64,000 bases of DNA from Gyrodactylus bullatarudis (Eukaryota > Platyhelminthes > Monogenea > Gyrodactylidea > Gyrodactylidae), in NCBI GenBank assembly GCA_012064415.1, contig SSNU01000245.1, positions 1 to 64,000 on the forward strand, given 5' to 3'. The translations under genes were made by a program, and so were the position numbers. Positions 1-11,859 of this stretch are shown in pieces. Below the pieces are notes generated by a model that saw only the letters and a program-made list of their open reading frames with translations, was not told the DNA's origin and did not search any database. How positions within the stretch are numbered: position 1 is the first letter of the stretch; every line of letters starts with the position of its first letter.

Positions 1-1
1 A

Positions 2-3000
2 GATACTAAGAAGAAGAGTTTCAAAAGAGACAGTAAAAAAGCAAGTAAAAAGGAAAAACAAGTTAGTTCAAATTATCAACAGAATTTCTCTAATATCGTT
101 ACAGTATATTCTTAAAATTATTTTACTATTATTGGGTTCTGAAGTCATGGGGGAAGGTCAGAGAAAACTGACGTATATTATTATAGTGATTAACGTTATA
201 TTTCGCCAGGTCTCTTCAGACTCTACCCTGGTTGAATTGGACGAAATTTTGCATATTATTTAAATCTTCCATCGATATGAAAAAACTAATCTTGAAGTAA
301 CTAAACATAATCCCACCAAATTTCGCCTCAAAATACCTTCCCATGCTTCTGGAATTAGATAAACAAAATTGTGAAAATTTTCAAATTTGGAATGCTTTTT
401 ATTTATAATTTTAACTTGAATTTACATTGTTTCTTTACATAAAGATGATTAAATCCTTTAAAAATAGTCTTTTAATAGCTCAAAACGAAATTTCTCTTAT
501 TTTTCATGAATATCACATTTTTGATAGGTCAAAACACGTTTTAAATTTAAAAATTTTCACAATTTTGTTTATCTTATTCCAGAAGCATTGAAAGTTATTT
601 TGAAGCGAAATTCGGTGGGATTATGTTTAATTACTTCAAGATTAGTTTTTTCATATCGATGGAAGATTTAAATAATATGCAAAATTTCGTCCAAGTCTAG
701 TATTTATGTGTCAAATAAATAATATCACAATGCTAAATTTTTGTGCACTTCCATTGGTTGAGTTGATTGCAAATTGCATCAAAGAAGCAGGGAGGATAAT
801 TGTTTTGTTTCTATCAATCCACAGTCTGGCAAAATAACTCTTCTTTCCTTTGTTCTCGATAAAATTATGACTGTATATTTATCAGATTGAAATAAAAAGA
901 TTTTGAAAATTTGAAATGTAAGCTGTTGGGCATGGCGCAAGAGATTTTCCTTAATATAAAAAATGTGAAAAAATAGCTGAAATTTATGAATCTGCTTTGA
1001 AAATTATGGAAAATAATAAATCCCAACTCAGTTGTTGGAAATCAACACATTTTATTGATCCTAGATAACTTCAATGGTCTCAAAGGTGTTCGAGTAAAGG
1101 AAAATATCAGAATTTTATTTTTGCCAAGCAATTCCTCATCTTTGATACAGCCTCTCGATCAAGGAATAATCAAATCGTTTAAAGACAAATACAAAAACAT
1201 TGACTATAGTTTGACTGAGGAAATTACACTGGCTAGTCCTCTCAAGCATAGTAGAGAAGCGTGGAATGATGCGAAAGTTTCTACAATTCGAAACTGCTTT
1301 CGACATTCTAGAGGCTTGATAAATTTTCTATAAACCTATAAAACCTCTCACTACTGCAGTAACAGATTGAATAATGTTATTCTTTGTTTTGGAGATGAGA
1401 ATTGAGCAAAATCATCAAAACTTTGAGTTAAGATATTATTGTTATGTGGACTTTTGGATAGTTAGTTTATGGTACAGATGGAATGAGAAAAATAAGATCT
1501 ATCGATTCGTACTTGTTGTAATCACATTTAAAATTTGACAAACCTTTAGATTTTATGTGTCTACTCATAAGTAATAAGGTAATGTTGAAAATTTATTTTG
1601 AGAGTAGAAAAATAGGTGATAAAAATCGGAATACTGACTGTATTTGAATTACCAAGAATTTAGTAGTGTATTAATATTCAACAAATTTTTAATAATAATT
1701 ACCTGTTAACAACAATACATTTCTAATTGCTTCATTATAATTTATTAGAAGGACCAAGAGCCAATTGATATTGCCAATGATATCAGAAATGATATTAATA
1801 TGAATGTCCCAGTAAGTTAATATAATCATCATTTTGATAATCCTCTTTTAACTATTCCAAATTCGGTGAAAAACAAGAAAACTAAGCAGACGAAAACAGA
1901 ATCTATCATTGCAATTTTTGTAAATCAATTTATTCTGATGAAATCTTGATTTGTTGGGGTCGACTTTTTCAAATTTCGACCTCATCAAATTTTGATCGCG
2001 TCAAATATCCCTAAAATAATGAAAATTAGATGGTCCCAAGGTGAAAAACTGACGAGTTGATAGATTTTCAAATTCATAAATGGCCTAGATTTCTTCAGAT
2101 TAAGTTTCCTTGCAAATATTTAAAATTCTAACAACACGAGCTCATATCACTATGGGATTTTAAACATGTTTATTATCCTGACTATCAGGTGTCGATATTG
2201 TGATTGATATTTCTATAGAGAATACGAAAAATCTTACTGGAGTTTTTTTCAATTTACAGGCGAAGGGGGATGAAAAACCCTCAACTGTTGCCAGAGGAAA
2301 AGAGAACGCTGGTCAGGTTAGTTATTCAGGACACAGTTCGATAAATTCGATTTCGATGCTCTAATCTACATATTCGTTTCTCGATTTTTTCGAAAATCTC
2401 TTCAAAAATTGGATCTGATGAAAGTTTAATTGACTTTTTATGATCTTGAATAATCTAAATTATCTTTCATGATAATACCATGTGAATCAGACTTTCTAAA
2501 ATTTAGGGTCCTTAGATACTATTTTTACTTTTCTAGACAATTGGATTGTTTGATAAAAAATCTCCATAGTCTTAACAAAGCCTTGTAAATTTTCGAATTG
2601 TGAGATTTATTTCCTGTATAATGATATTATTCTAGAAAAAATTAGTTCATCCAGCCAATCTTATTACCCAGTGACAAGATCAGTAAGCTATATTTTATAG
2701 CTGAATTGCTTGTTAATCTTGAAACCTGGTAAAAAGTTTATCAAACTATTCCGTTATTCTTATCACAAAAGCATAGAAAGAGTTTTTGATGCGATCTCTC
2801 ACTCTTAAATCAAAAAAAATTATCAACTCAAAGTTCAAAAAAAATGGAAATTGGGCGCCATCGCTAGATTTGAAATATGCCATAACTTTCTTAAAATTTG
2901 ATTTTTTTCAAAGTTTTTTTCTTCAGATCCTGAACGTGGAACCTACGATCTATAGTTTTACCTTTTTCAGTTCGTTAAGAAAGATATGAAATTCGATGAG

Positions 3001-5350
3001 GAATTCGTGAAATTCATTAAGAAACTCATAAAATTCATTAAGGAATAGTATTCTAAAATGTCATTATTTAAGGAAGATATGAAATTCAATAGGGAAGTTG
3101 TGAAAAACGATGTGGAATTAATGCAATTCATAAAGGAAAATTTTATCTTCTTTTCGCAATAATAATATTTCACATGGTTTGTGAATTTTATTATTTCATC
3201 TAGAGTTTATTTGGCTACCTCTGCGATCTTCTCATACAATATTCAGCAACAGGAATACCGTTTTGTCCTCTTAGGTAGTTAATTTTTTCTCCGTTGTTCA
3301 ACGTTCGATGTGATCAATTAAGCTTTGTAGAAATTGTGACGATTTTTGAGATTAATCATTGATATCAACAATCGTTCTCCTTCGAGGTAAACTCTCTCTG
3401 GGATTGCGGATTCATTTGTAAGCGGTTGAATATGGGACTCCCATGTGATTAATGAATTGAGACCAATCTTCACACAAAACCACACTAAACTCATCTATTC
3501 AATAGCTTACCAATCAGAAGACTAATTGAGATAATTGAATTTATTCACGACATTTAAAGTAATTTTTATCGTACAGTATGACCTCTAAGATAGGCGTCAA
3601 AAAACTATCCCTCTCTCCCCTTCATTAAAATTTCAAAAAGATTTTTTGGTGTCTACTAAAGTGATCATATTGACACATTTTTTCTCAAAATTTTACATAT
3701 CTGTAAGAAACATATTGCTGAATGAGCGTAAATTGCTGATCATTTTTGTATAGTATACGATATTAATTATTTCTATACTTTCGTTTTTGTAATTCTGTCC
3801 CCTTGCAAGCGAAGGATTGATATCTTTGATTGACGAACAAAACTTGTATATTCCTTAATCAATTGCTTTAATTCCACATCGTTTTTCACAACTTTCCTAT
3901 CGAATTTCATATCTTTCTTAACGAACTGCAAAAGGTATAGATTCCAAAAAATCTTGATCAAATTCGATTTCTTGATTAAAAAAATTAAGAATTTTGTAAA
4001 AATCATAAATCCCATCTTCATATTAATAAGCTTTATATTTAAATCCCATGTGACTCTGATGTATTGTAGCTGCTGGAACTCTTTTCAACAAACGAGCCCC
4101 GTCGACATCAAACAGTTACCATCTAAGATTAAAAAAAACGGTTTTTAAATAAAAATATATCTCAGATTTGTAAGAGAACCATAACTACAGTTGTCCCCCA
4201 GGTTTGCCATGTGATCAAGGGATCATCCGGTCCTTTAAATGTATGTACGAAGACAAGCGATCGGACTTCAATAGCTCATAGCTTCACTCACATGTATTTA
4301 GATAATTACTGCTTCATATTCACAGTGTTTTATAAAAATCAATGAGTAATTCTGACTCGAGCCTCTTATGAATCCTTCCTTGGACTTTCCTTTCAATGAA
4401 AACAAAATATCATAGTAATTATCTAAATACATGTGAGTGAAGCTATGAGCAATAATTGTAATTGAAGGTTGCAATTTTCTAATTCAAGAATTGTGAGGGT
4501 GACGCATTTTTTTCATGATAACCTCATTTTAATTTGGAATCTTATTCGAGTTTAATGAATAATTCGCTAGCTTGCGGGGGAACTGATCTGAAAAGAAAAA
4601 AATTTCTTACAAATTGAGATCAAAATCAGAAAAAATGAAAATTTTGACCAAAAAATTATTTTATTCGTATACTAGTCCTACTTCTTAGTAGGTTGATGAT
4701 TAATTTTAGTTTTGAAAAATTGGGTGTGCACATTCTCAGGCACGAAAACTGGTGCACAAGTGTATATCTTTGTAATGAAAACAATTATCTAGCAGTTTGT
4801 TCAACACTTTCTTTCAAAATGACATGCAAAAGGTAGAGAAAATTTCCAGTTTTACTCACTTCTGAGTAACAGAGAATTTTTTTCTATCCCTCACATTCAC
4901 ATTTTTGTCTACCCAATTGTTTGTGAATACGCTGAAAAAATAGGTAATTTTTTTTTATTCAAAAATCGGCCATCTTGATAGCTTTGGCAGATAGATTTCA
5001 GGCAATAGCATATTTGAATTTTAAAGGGTATAAAAGTTATCTTACTAATCCCTATCATTTGTTAGAAGGATGAGGAAGCAGCTGATATTATCAATGATAT
5101 TAGAAATGATATCATTGGTGAAATTAAAACCCAGGTTCCAGTGAGTTAGAATTTATCCTCAATGTTTTTAATACTCTCTTTTAAGAATTCAAAATTCGGC
5201 GAACAAAAAGTAGAAGAGAAAAAAACTCAGCAGACTAAGACAGGTGCTATTATTGCAATTGTAACCATGATCGTTGCCGCCATCATCACCATTGTTGTCT
5301 ACAAGTTTACCACAGGAAGCAAAACAAACCAGACAAAAGCTGGCCCTTGA
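2..5350 (+). CDS. Lysine-rich protein with C-terminal transmembrane tail (3' part of gene, several short exons)
   Basis: Not recognised as a named family. Exons that can be supported: 2-61 (partial at the window edge, lysine/serine-rich, ends DSKKASKKEKQ, donor gttagt), 1749-1811 (KDQEPIDIANDIRND..., donor gtaagt), 2260-2316 (acceptor tttacag, reads AKGDEKPSTVARGKENAGQ, donor gttagt), 5066-5140 (KDEEAADIINDIRND..., donor gtgagt) and 5186-5350, the last exon with stop TGA. All are phase 0, so they can be joined or skipped freely. The last exon encodes a charged stretch, then about 19 hydrophobic residues (AIIAIVTMIVAAIITIVVY), then a short polar tail, so the product is probably anchored by its C-terminus in a membrane. 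The 1749-1811 and 5066-5140 exons are clear paralogues. The 2317-5065 intron carries an R element. Whether every exon is used together is inferred. The 5' end lies outside the window. Confidence 0.55.
237..694. repeat. Foldback element with about 145-bp inverted arms
   Basis: The arm 237-382 is the near-complete inverted complement of 547-694. It starts at ttggacgaaattttgcat and ends at the matching atgcaaaatttcgtccaa. About 165 bp of AT-rich sequence separates the arms. No coding potential is visible. The arms differ at a few positions, so the insertion is not very recent. It lies in an intron of the lysine-rich gene. Confidence 0.75.
1055..1333 (+). pseudogene. Fragment of a pogo/Tigger (jerky/CENP-B-like) DDE transposase
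   Basis: The reading frame contains LDNFNG, then LFLPSNSSSLIQPLDQGIIK. This is the characteristic segment of Tigger/pogo transposases leading to the last catalytic Asp (the D of QPLDQGII). Only about 92 residues survive. The N-terminal DNA-binding domains and the first catalytic Asp are not visible, and the frame opens without a proper start. It lies on the plus strand in an intron of the lysine-rich gene. No terminal inverted repeats were identified for it. It is a dead remnant. Confidence 0.8.
1857..1915 (+). pseudogene. Degenerate copy of the terminal exon of the lysine-rich gene
   Basis: This stretch resembles the start of the intact last exon at 5190-5250 (AAATTCGG..GAA, then actaagcagac/actcagcagac..). 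The copy has lost its acceptor (aac where the intact copy has aag), its frame, and the whole hydrophobic segment. With exon 1749-1811 it forms a tandem duplicate of the 5066-5350 exon pair, and this copy is the decayed one. Confidence 0.5.
2950..3942. mobile_element. R element copy 1: long terminal inverted repeats, interrupted by a secondary insertion
   Basis: The left arm begins near 2950 (ctatag..acc..cagttcgttaag) and the right arm ends at 3942 (cttaacgaactgc..ggtatagat). The arms carry the repeating motif gaaattcattaag. The interior is, in reverse orientation, the same sequence as the copy at 50719-52527. About 210 bp at 3572-3783 (starting gtacagtatgacctc) is absent from the other copies and interrupts homology cleanly, so it is a later insertion. 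Without it this copy is about 780 bp. The interior carries coding-like but frameshifted sequence. Confidence 0.8.
3943..4040. repeat. Right end of a type-A foldback element
   Basis: It follows directly after R copy 1. It reads through a run ending aatcataaatcccatcttc, then an AAGCTTTA end, matching the right termini of the foldback elements at 32233-32833 and 51376-51910. Only one end is present. The abutment suggests insertion into or beside the R element. Confidence 0.45.
4270..4453. repeat. Short inverted repeat, 38-bp arms
   Basis: The segment 4270-4310 (agctcatagcttcactcaca..) is the inverted complement of 4416-4453 (..tgtgagtgaagctatgagc), with about 105 bp between them. There is no coding sequence. 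It is probably a small MITE or the ends of a deleted element. It lies in the 2317-5065 intron. Confidence 0.65.
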
Positions 5351-5584
5351 GAAAATTCATCATTTCAGGAATAAAAATATTAAATTCTATTATTGAATTC
5401 GTTGTTTCAAGTTTTGATTCTTTTCTAATTTTGATCCTAAACCCTGCATCATTAGAATCATATAAAGTCAGTTAGATAGATTATGCGTCGAAATAAATGT
5501 ATAAGCTAATAATTGTGTTATATCTTTCTGTTCCATTTTCATTGACCAATGATATCCGAGTATTATTTCGACTAATGAAATTTT

Positions 5585-5727
5585 TTTGATATTGTTAAAT
5601 CAAAGTCGGATTTAAACAGAACTTTTTTATTATTGTATAATTTGATTTTGTTTAAGTTTGTCTGAGACCGATTTTGGCGCAGTTTGTGAATAAAAGACCC
5701 ACTGTAAATCCGATATCCGAACTTATG
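5585..5727 (+). repeat. 5' LTR of the Ty3/gypsy-type element
   Basis: This segment is almost identical to 9456-9594. Both run from tttgatattgttaaatcaaa through gaataaaagacccactgtaa to the end. The 5' copy carries a small tatccg duplication near its 3' edge that the 3' copy lacks. At about 140 bp it is very short for an LTR, in the range known for the mag lineage. The exact TG/CA boundaries are not clean, and no target-site duplication was seen with confidence. Confidence 0.75.
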
Positions 5728-8700
5728 TCTGAATTAAATGTTAGTCGTCTGCCCAGTTTACCTGATTCTGAATCTGAGGACGAAAGTCAAAACATGGCGT
5801 CATGGTCAAATACTAAATTTAGTATTCCTACGGAGCGTTATGAGCTGTAAGCTGTCTTGGAGAGGTTTGAAATTTATGCTACAGTCAAGAAAGTCAAGAA
5901 TCCTATTAAGCTGACGTATCTCTTTCTTCAAGGACTTAGTACAAAGGACTTCACCAGAGTTCGTGAAATGTTGGCCCCTAGGAAGCTTACGGAGTGTCCA
6001 TTTGAGGAAATCAAAATGGCGCTTCTGGATAGATATGTAGACAGAAAGAACGTCATTCACCGACAGGAAGAATTATTTGACTGTCGCAGGGCGAATAATG
6101 AGGAAATTGATGAGTTTGTTGATCGCCTGAAGGTCAAGGTGAGGAAGTCTGAATGGCCGGAGGAGATGGTTGATGAGGTGACCTGCAGATTTCTATTCCA
6201 GCAGTTGAACCCCAGTCTCAAGGCAAGAATCTTGGAGAGGCACAGCAACTACAAACTCAAGAAGATGCTCAAGCTGATCCGGGATTATGAAACTGTCCAG
6301 CTTAAGCCCGAAGCAGATATTTCAGTATTGACGATAAATGAGTCTTATTTCCGGTGCCTTGGTATTCATCAGGCGGACAAGTGTTTCTTCAAGGACAAGG
6401 AGTGTCATTACTGCAAGGAAATAGGACATATTGTGAAGGCATGTTCCAAGAAGAAGAAGAGTAATGCAAATAAATTTGTTAATGAGAAACGAGTTAACAA
6501 TAAAGTCTTGGAAAATTGTTTGTCTTGCTTATCTTATAACAACACTGTTTTGATACAGGTACCTGCCATGGTCTGCGGTCAAAAGTTAGATATGATCCTA
6601 GACACTGGAGCTACCTGTACAATTTTGCCCTATGAATTTGCTGAGTCCATTGGTCTAAGAATAAAAGAGTCGGAGAGGGGACTTGCCTCCTATGGCGCAT
6701 CTAAACCCCTGATGTCTCAAGAAGCCACTATTGAGCTGGAAGTGTGTAACAAAAAACTTATTGTCAATTGTCTGGTTTCCAAAGCTGACAGGCGTGCCAT
6801 TCTGGGACTGGATGTGTTGTACAAATTGGGCCTGGATTTGAGGTTGAACGGGGTGCAACTCTCAGCGGACTTGGTGAATGCCATTACGTTTCTTGAAGAC
6901 TCAATCAAAACGGACTTGAAGTTTAAGGACGACTATGAAAAGAATCTCAGAGTCTATGCTGTGAGGCCCCTTCCATTTGCTGTCAAGCCTCAGGTGGAGG
7001 CCGAACTGGACAGGTTAGAAGGGAACGGTGTGATATCCAAGGTAAACAATCCTCCCTGTGCCGCTACTATGGTCGTTGTTCCAAAAAAAGCTGGGTCGGA
7101 GGGCTCACTGAGATTGACAACCGACTACAGCATGACACTGAACAAGTATATAGATGTCAATGCCTATCAGACCCCACGTTTTGAAGACATATTGCATGAG
7201 TTTAAGAGGGTGAAATTCTACAGTGTGATAGATCTCAAAGAGGCGTATCTTCAAATCAGGCTGGATGACAGCTGCAAACCCTTGACAACGATGTCTACTT
7301 GTAAGGGTTATTACCAATTCAACTATCTTCAATTTGGACTGTCTGCGGCTCCACAAATCTTTCAAGAGATAATGGACACATTGCTTAGAGATATTCCACT
7401 ACTGATGGCCTATCAGGATGATATCTTGGTGGGTGTTGAGACGGAAGAGGAGCATGATAAAAACTTTGATATGGTTAAATCCCGTCTGAAGAAGTATAAC
7501 TTTGTTGTAAATGAGTCGAAGCTGCAGTATCGTAAGGAAAGAGTCAAATACCTGGGATTCATCCTGTCGAATGGAAAGATCTTCCCTGATCCAGACAGAA
7601 TAGCCAATTTTTCAGAAATTAGAGCGCTCTCCGACAAGAAAGAACTCCACAATCTTCTGGCCACGTTGAGATACTACTCCCGGTTCCTCCCTGATTTTGC
7701 CATCAGAACTGCTCATCTTTATCAAAGACAGAAAGAAGCCACATTTGCTTGGTCAGAAGAAGATTCAGAGTTGATCAAAGAAATCATCACGGGTATGTCT
7801 TCTGGTTTCATTGTTGGATATGATTCCAAGAAACCCATCTACTTGGCTACGGATGCTTCGTCAAAGGGAATCGCTTATCTGGTGGCTCATGACCAAGAAT
7901 GCAAGGAGATCATTGATGCAGGTAGTCGACTCCAAAGGGGTGCTGAAAAAAATTATTCTACTATTGAAAAGGAAGGTCTTGCTGTTGTGGAAGGTGTTAA
8001 ATACTTTCATCGATACTTGGCTGGCAAGGATTTTTACGTTCTCACTGATCATAGTTCTCTAACCTATATTTTATCTAACATAGATGCAACTGGAACTATA
8101 TCATTCCGCCTTCAAAGGTGGGCGTTCATTTTGGGGAACTACAACTTTAAGCTGTTCCATGTCAAAGGAAATACTGTTCATTGGCCCGATCTGCTTTCTC
8201 GTCTTACGCTGAGGGAGGACGAGCCCTTGTCTGAGGAGCTTCCCGCTGTGAATGAGTCAATATGTTTGGTAAACGACTTCTTGTTAGATCCATCACTCCT
8301 GGACCAGATTGCTGCCAGCTCTGAAGCAGATTACCTCAGCCTAAAGAAGTATATTTCGGAAGGATGGCCTGTGCGAGTTCCAAAGAAGATGCTCCCGTAC
8401 AGTTCTGTGAAGTACGACTTAACCATTAAAGACGGGGTAGTTTATCGGCAGTGTCAGGCAGTGGTACCTCAAAAGCTGCGTCAGCATGCGCTGACCTTGA
8501 TCCATGGAAATCAGACGCATCTGGCCCAAGTTCGCATGAGAAACAAAATGAGACTATACTTCTGGTGGCCAAAGATCGACCAAGATATAAGCATTTTTAT
8601 TACGAGATGTTATACCTGGCAGTTGAACGCAAGGTCAAGAGGAGCCTCTTACCTAAAGTCCTGGTCGGAAGCGTCTGAATCCTTTGAGAGGGTTCACATA

Positions 8701-9456
8701 GATGTAGCGCAAATTCAATCCAACTATTTCCTGGTGTATGTTGATGCCTATTCTAACTGGATCGATGTTCAAAAGCTCAAAGATCTGACTCCCTCTGCAG
8801 CTATAACCTGTCTCAAAAGAACCTTCAAGTACATATGCCCTCCTGTCCTGCTGGTCTCTGATAACGCCACGAACTTTAGCAGCATGGAGTTTAAGGATTA
8901 TCTCAGAGTTAATGGTGTGCAACAACGGTGGACCCCACCTGGGCATCATGAATCAAATGGTTTGGCAGAGATCTACGTCGGAGATTTTAAGAACTTTATG
9001 GCCAAGAACAACAAAAATCTCAGTCTGATAGATTTGTTCGTGTCTGAGCACAACGGCTCCCCTAATTCCAAAGGTTGTATTCCTAACAGCTTAGTGTTCC
9101 TGTCTGTCCCTAGAACCACCTCTGAGATAGAGGCAACCATGCTTGGTGGGTTGGCCTTCCCAGTCAAATCCTTGATTAACAAGGAGAATAAAGGGAAGAT
9201 TGAAGGCAGTGTGGTCCAACAGTTCGGCTCAAATGTGTTGCAAGATGAGGCGGGAAGACAAGTGCATGTATCTGATTCCTTTCCCCCTGGTGAGGACATG
9301 GCCACCGACGACCTGATGAGTGAAGACCATAATGAATCCGACGATGGTGGGGTGAGCTCCCCAACTAGACCAGATGATACTCAACTCCTGACTAAACCCA
9401 GAAGAGAAAACCGCAGGATGCCGGACCGCTTCAACGATTTCGATATGGACGGGTAG
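5725..9456 (+). pseudogene. Gag-Pol polyprotein of a Ty3/gypsy retrotransposon, one in-frame stop
   Basis: A single long frame starts at ATG 5725. It is broken by TAA at 5848-5850, then stays open for about 1,200 codons to TAG at 9454-9456. Domains in order: Gag; a CCHC-like knuckle (CHYCKEIGHIVKAC, about 6394); aspartic protease (LDTGATCT, about 6600); reverse transcriptase (YQDD, about 7411); RNase H (ATDASSKG, about 7850); integrase with an HHC zinc motif and the DDE residues (HIDVAQ, SDNATNF, then HHESNGLAE). The second zinc Cys pair reads CYTW, so its last Cys is replaced by Trp (8617-8619). There is no env frame. The element sits 230 bp beyond the last exon of the lysine-rich gene, in the same orientation. 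It is either recently disabled, or the stop is a readthrough site; I favour disabled. Confidence 0.85.
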
Positions 9457-9594
9457 ATGTTTTGATATTGTTAAATCAAAGTCGGATTTAAACAGAACTA
9501 TTTTATTATTGTATAATTTGATTTTGTTTAAGTTTGTCTGAGACCGATTTTGGCGCAGTTTGTGAATAAAAGACCCACTGTAAATCCGAACTTA
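9456..9594 (+). repeat. 3' LTR of the Ty3/gypsy-type element
   Basis: It begins directly after the gag-pol stop (tgttttgatattgttaaatc) and ends near ccgaacttat. It differs from the 5' LTR at very few positions, which implies a young insertion. It contains gaataaa, a possible polyadenylation signal. Confidence 0.75.
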
Positions 9595-10507
9595 TTAATT
9601 AATGCTAGAATTATTATCATTAACCCTTCGATTCACTCTCAACTTTTAAGATTCATTTGTCAACAACTTCCTAGATAATTACACATCATTTTATAGAAAA
9701 TTTTCTATTCTTTCTAATAGAAGAAAATTTATTCTTGGGAAAACTTTTCAAACGACTACAGATTTCAGAGAAAATTACGTGTTTAATTTTAGTTCTGATA
9801 CTTTCTCTAAAAGGTTTATTATTACTTGGACTACAAGTCTAAAAAGGTTTTAAAAATATTGTCAAAAGAAAAGTGAAAAAAATTATTTTGCTACACTTTT
9901 CTGAATTGCGCAGGAATAGTTGATTTCAAATATTTCCAGGAATTTCTTACAGATTTTTAATTATACATTGAATACAATTTATTATTTCAATACTATGAAA
10001 AGATATTTTTGACGAAACTTAATGCGCAGAATAGAATGAGATTTTAAATCATAAAGTAATCTTCATAATGAATAGAAAGATAGCAAAAACCAAAGATGGA
10101 TCAAACCAATTTTTAGGATTCACCAATGAAAATATGCATGAATCGTAAACCATTCAGAATTTGATAATAAGTTCTCTTCAATATTTTATTCAAAAAGGCA
10201 CGAATCTGGTTTGTAGATTTCACTATGAATTAATTTTAACTACTTGTAAGTAGTTTGAATACAATGTAAATAAGTAATGTATTGTTTGAACACTCAATTT
10301 AGAAACCAAACTACTATAATCGCTTCAATTTCAGTCGATAAGATTTCTCTATACTAAGTTTTAGAGTGTATTTGACAACTTGTCATTGACAAGTAAAGAT
10401 TTTTCAAATTTATAAGAACCCAGATGACGTTGAATAAACAAAACAAAGTTTTAAAAAATTCACATATTGTTTTTGCCAGTTACTAATTTAAAAAACTGCA
10501 ATTTCAA
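9595..10507. other. AT-rich intergenic DNA
   Basis: Between the retrotransposon and PSME3 I see no coding sequence, RNA gene or repeat with a recognisable structure. The PSME3 promoter must lie in its 3' part. Confidence 0.6.
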
Positions 10508-11593
10508 ATGGTAAGTTGCATCAAAATTTAACAATTCCCTTCCGTTTAGTCGAGTATCAAAGATAGAGCTGATCAACTGAAGAAAGATGGAGAAAATTTA
10601 CTCACTAGCGTTTTCCCTGAACGAATGAAAGAGATAGATAACTTAATCACTAGCAAAAGATTTTCTCCCGAAAACTTAATTTTGAAAGAAATCCCTATTC
10701 CGGTGCCAGAAGAGCCACAGAATGGCTTGATTGAGAAATACCCTCAAAACGGTTGCCCTGTTCTTCATTTTCCCAGTGGATCTGTCAAATCAAATGCCCA
10801 TATTGTCGAATTAATTGGAATCGCTAAACCCCTTCTTACCCGACTTATCAACGATGTTCGCTCACTGCGTATTTGGATAACTTTATCGATTCCAAAGGTT
10901 GAAGATGGAAATAACTTTGGTGTTGGAATACAAGAAGATATTTTAGGCCAAATTACTTCGGCTGAAAATGAATCTATTACGCATCTTGATAATTTCTTTC
11001 AGTAATTTAATGTAAAAAATCTAGGAAAATTATATCTTGACAAAAGTATGTATTTATTTTAGGTACTATTGCACTAGGAGTAAACTTATCTCGAAAATTG
11101 CCAAGTTTCCCCATATTGACGATTACAGGGCTGCTATACAAGAATTGGATACAAAAGAAGTATACCAGCTTAATTCTATCATGATGGATATTCGCGATAA
11201 TTATGTGAGTCCTTATTCTCTATTCGATACACGTTTAATACATTTTGATCTTAGCTATAGGTTTCTTCTTATAATTCATGCTATTTTCTTAAAAATCATA
11301 ACAGAAATAATTGAATATAGTTTTTCTAAAAGGATTTAAAATTGAGAAAATCAAATCCTTCATTTCATTAAACTTTAACAAGCTCATTGCTTTCATGGAA
11401 TCCTCTTAAGAAGAATTTGAATCTACGGAATAAATTCTACACAAACATACTATAGATATTGTAATATTGATTTATAAGAGTAATGATATTTGATTTGGAA
11501 AATATTATTTAGATTATGCTCTACGATTCAATTCAAAAGAATTTTGAAAAGATAAAAAATCCCCGAAACGTCAACCATAATACAATGTACTGA
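10508..11593 (+). CDS. PSME3: Proteasome activator complex subunit 3 (PA28gamma/REGgamma)
   Basis: Exons: 10508-10510, 10550-11001, 11063-11204, 11513-11593; about 225 residues against roughly 250 in vertebrates. The product forms the heptameric 11S cap that binds the 20S proteasome and stimulates ubiquitin-independent turnover, mostly in the nucleus. Family signatures in order: an N-terminal helix ending in TSVFPERMKEIDNLI, a segment IWITLSIPKVEDGNNFGVGI (close to the activation-loop region of the family), then TRSKLISKIAKFPHIDDYR, and a last exon FEKIKNP ending in TMY before TGA. The linker between helices 1 and 2 is shorter than in vertebrates. Frames join exactly at every junction. The start is the least certain part: ATG 10508-10510 directly precedes a gtaagt donor with a 39-nt intron, which puts the whole initiator codon at an exon end. 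Identity is secure; the first exon is inferred. Confidence 0.9.
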
Positions 11594-11859
11594 TTGGCCG
11601 CTATTCACCAAGCAGATTTTTACCTCTATGCATAATTTTGATCGTTCGTTGGATAGTTTCATTGAATAAGGAAATAAAAAAGGACATTTATTCTATTTAT
11701 TAATTTACTCAATTTTACTTTTTCTATGAATATCAATGAAGTTTATTGAATAAACACATTTGTATCCCTTGACAGTTTTTTAATTCTCTTAAGGAAAAAA
11801 TATTGAGAGCTGATTTTATAATAAATTTATTTCAAAATAGATTAGAAAAAGCAATTTCG

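Noticed and set aside
8451..8678. Additional frames overlapping gag-pol on both strands
   Set aside because: They are shadows of the long gag-pol frame with no independent similarity.
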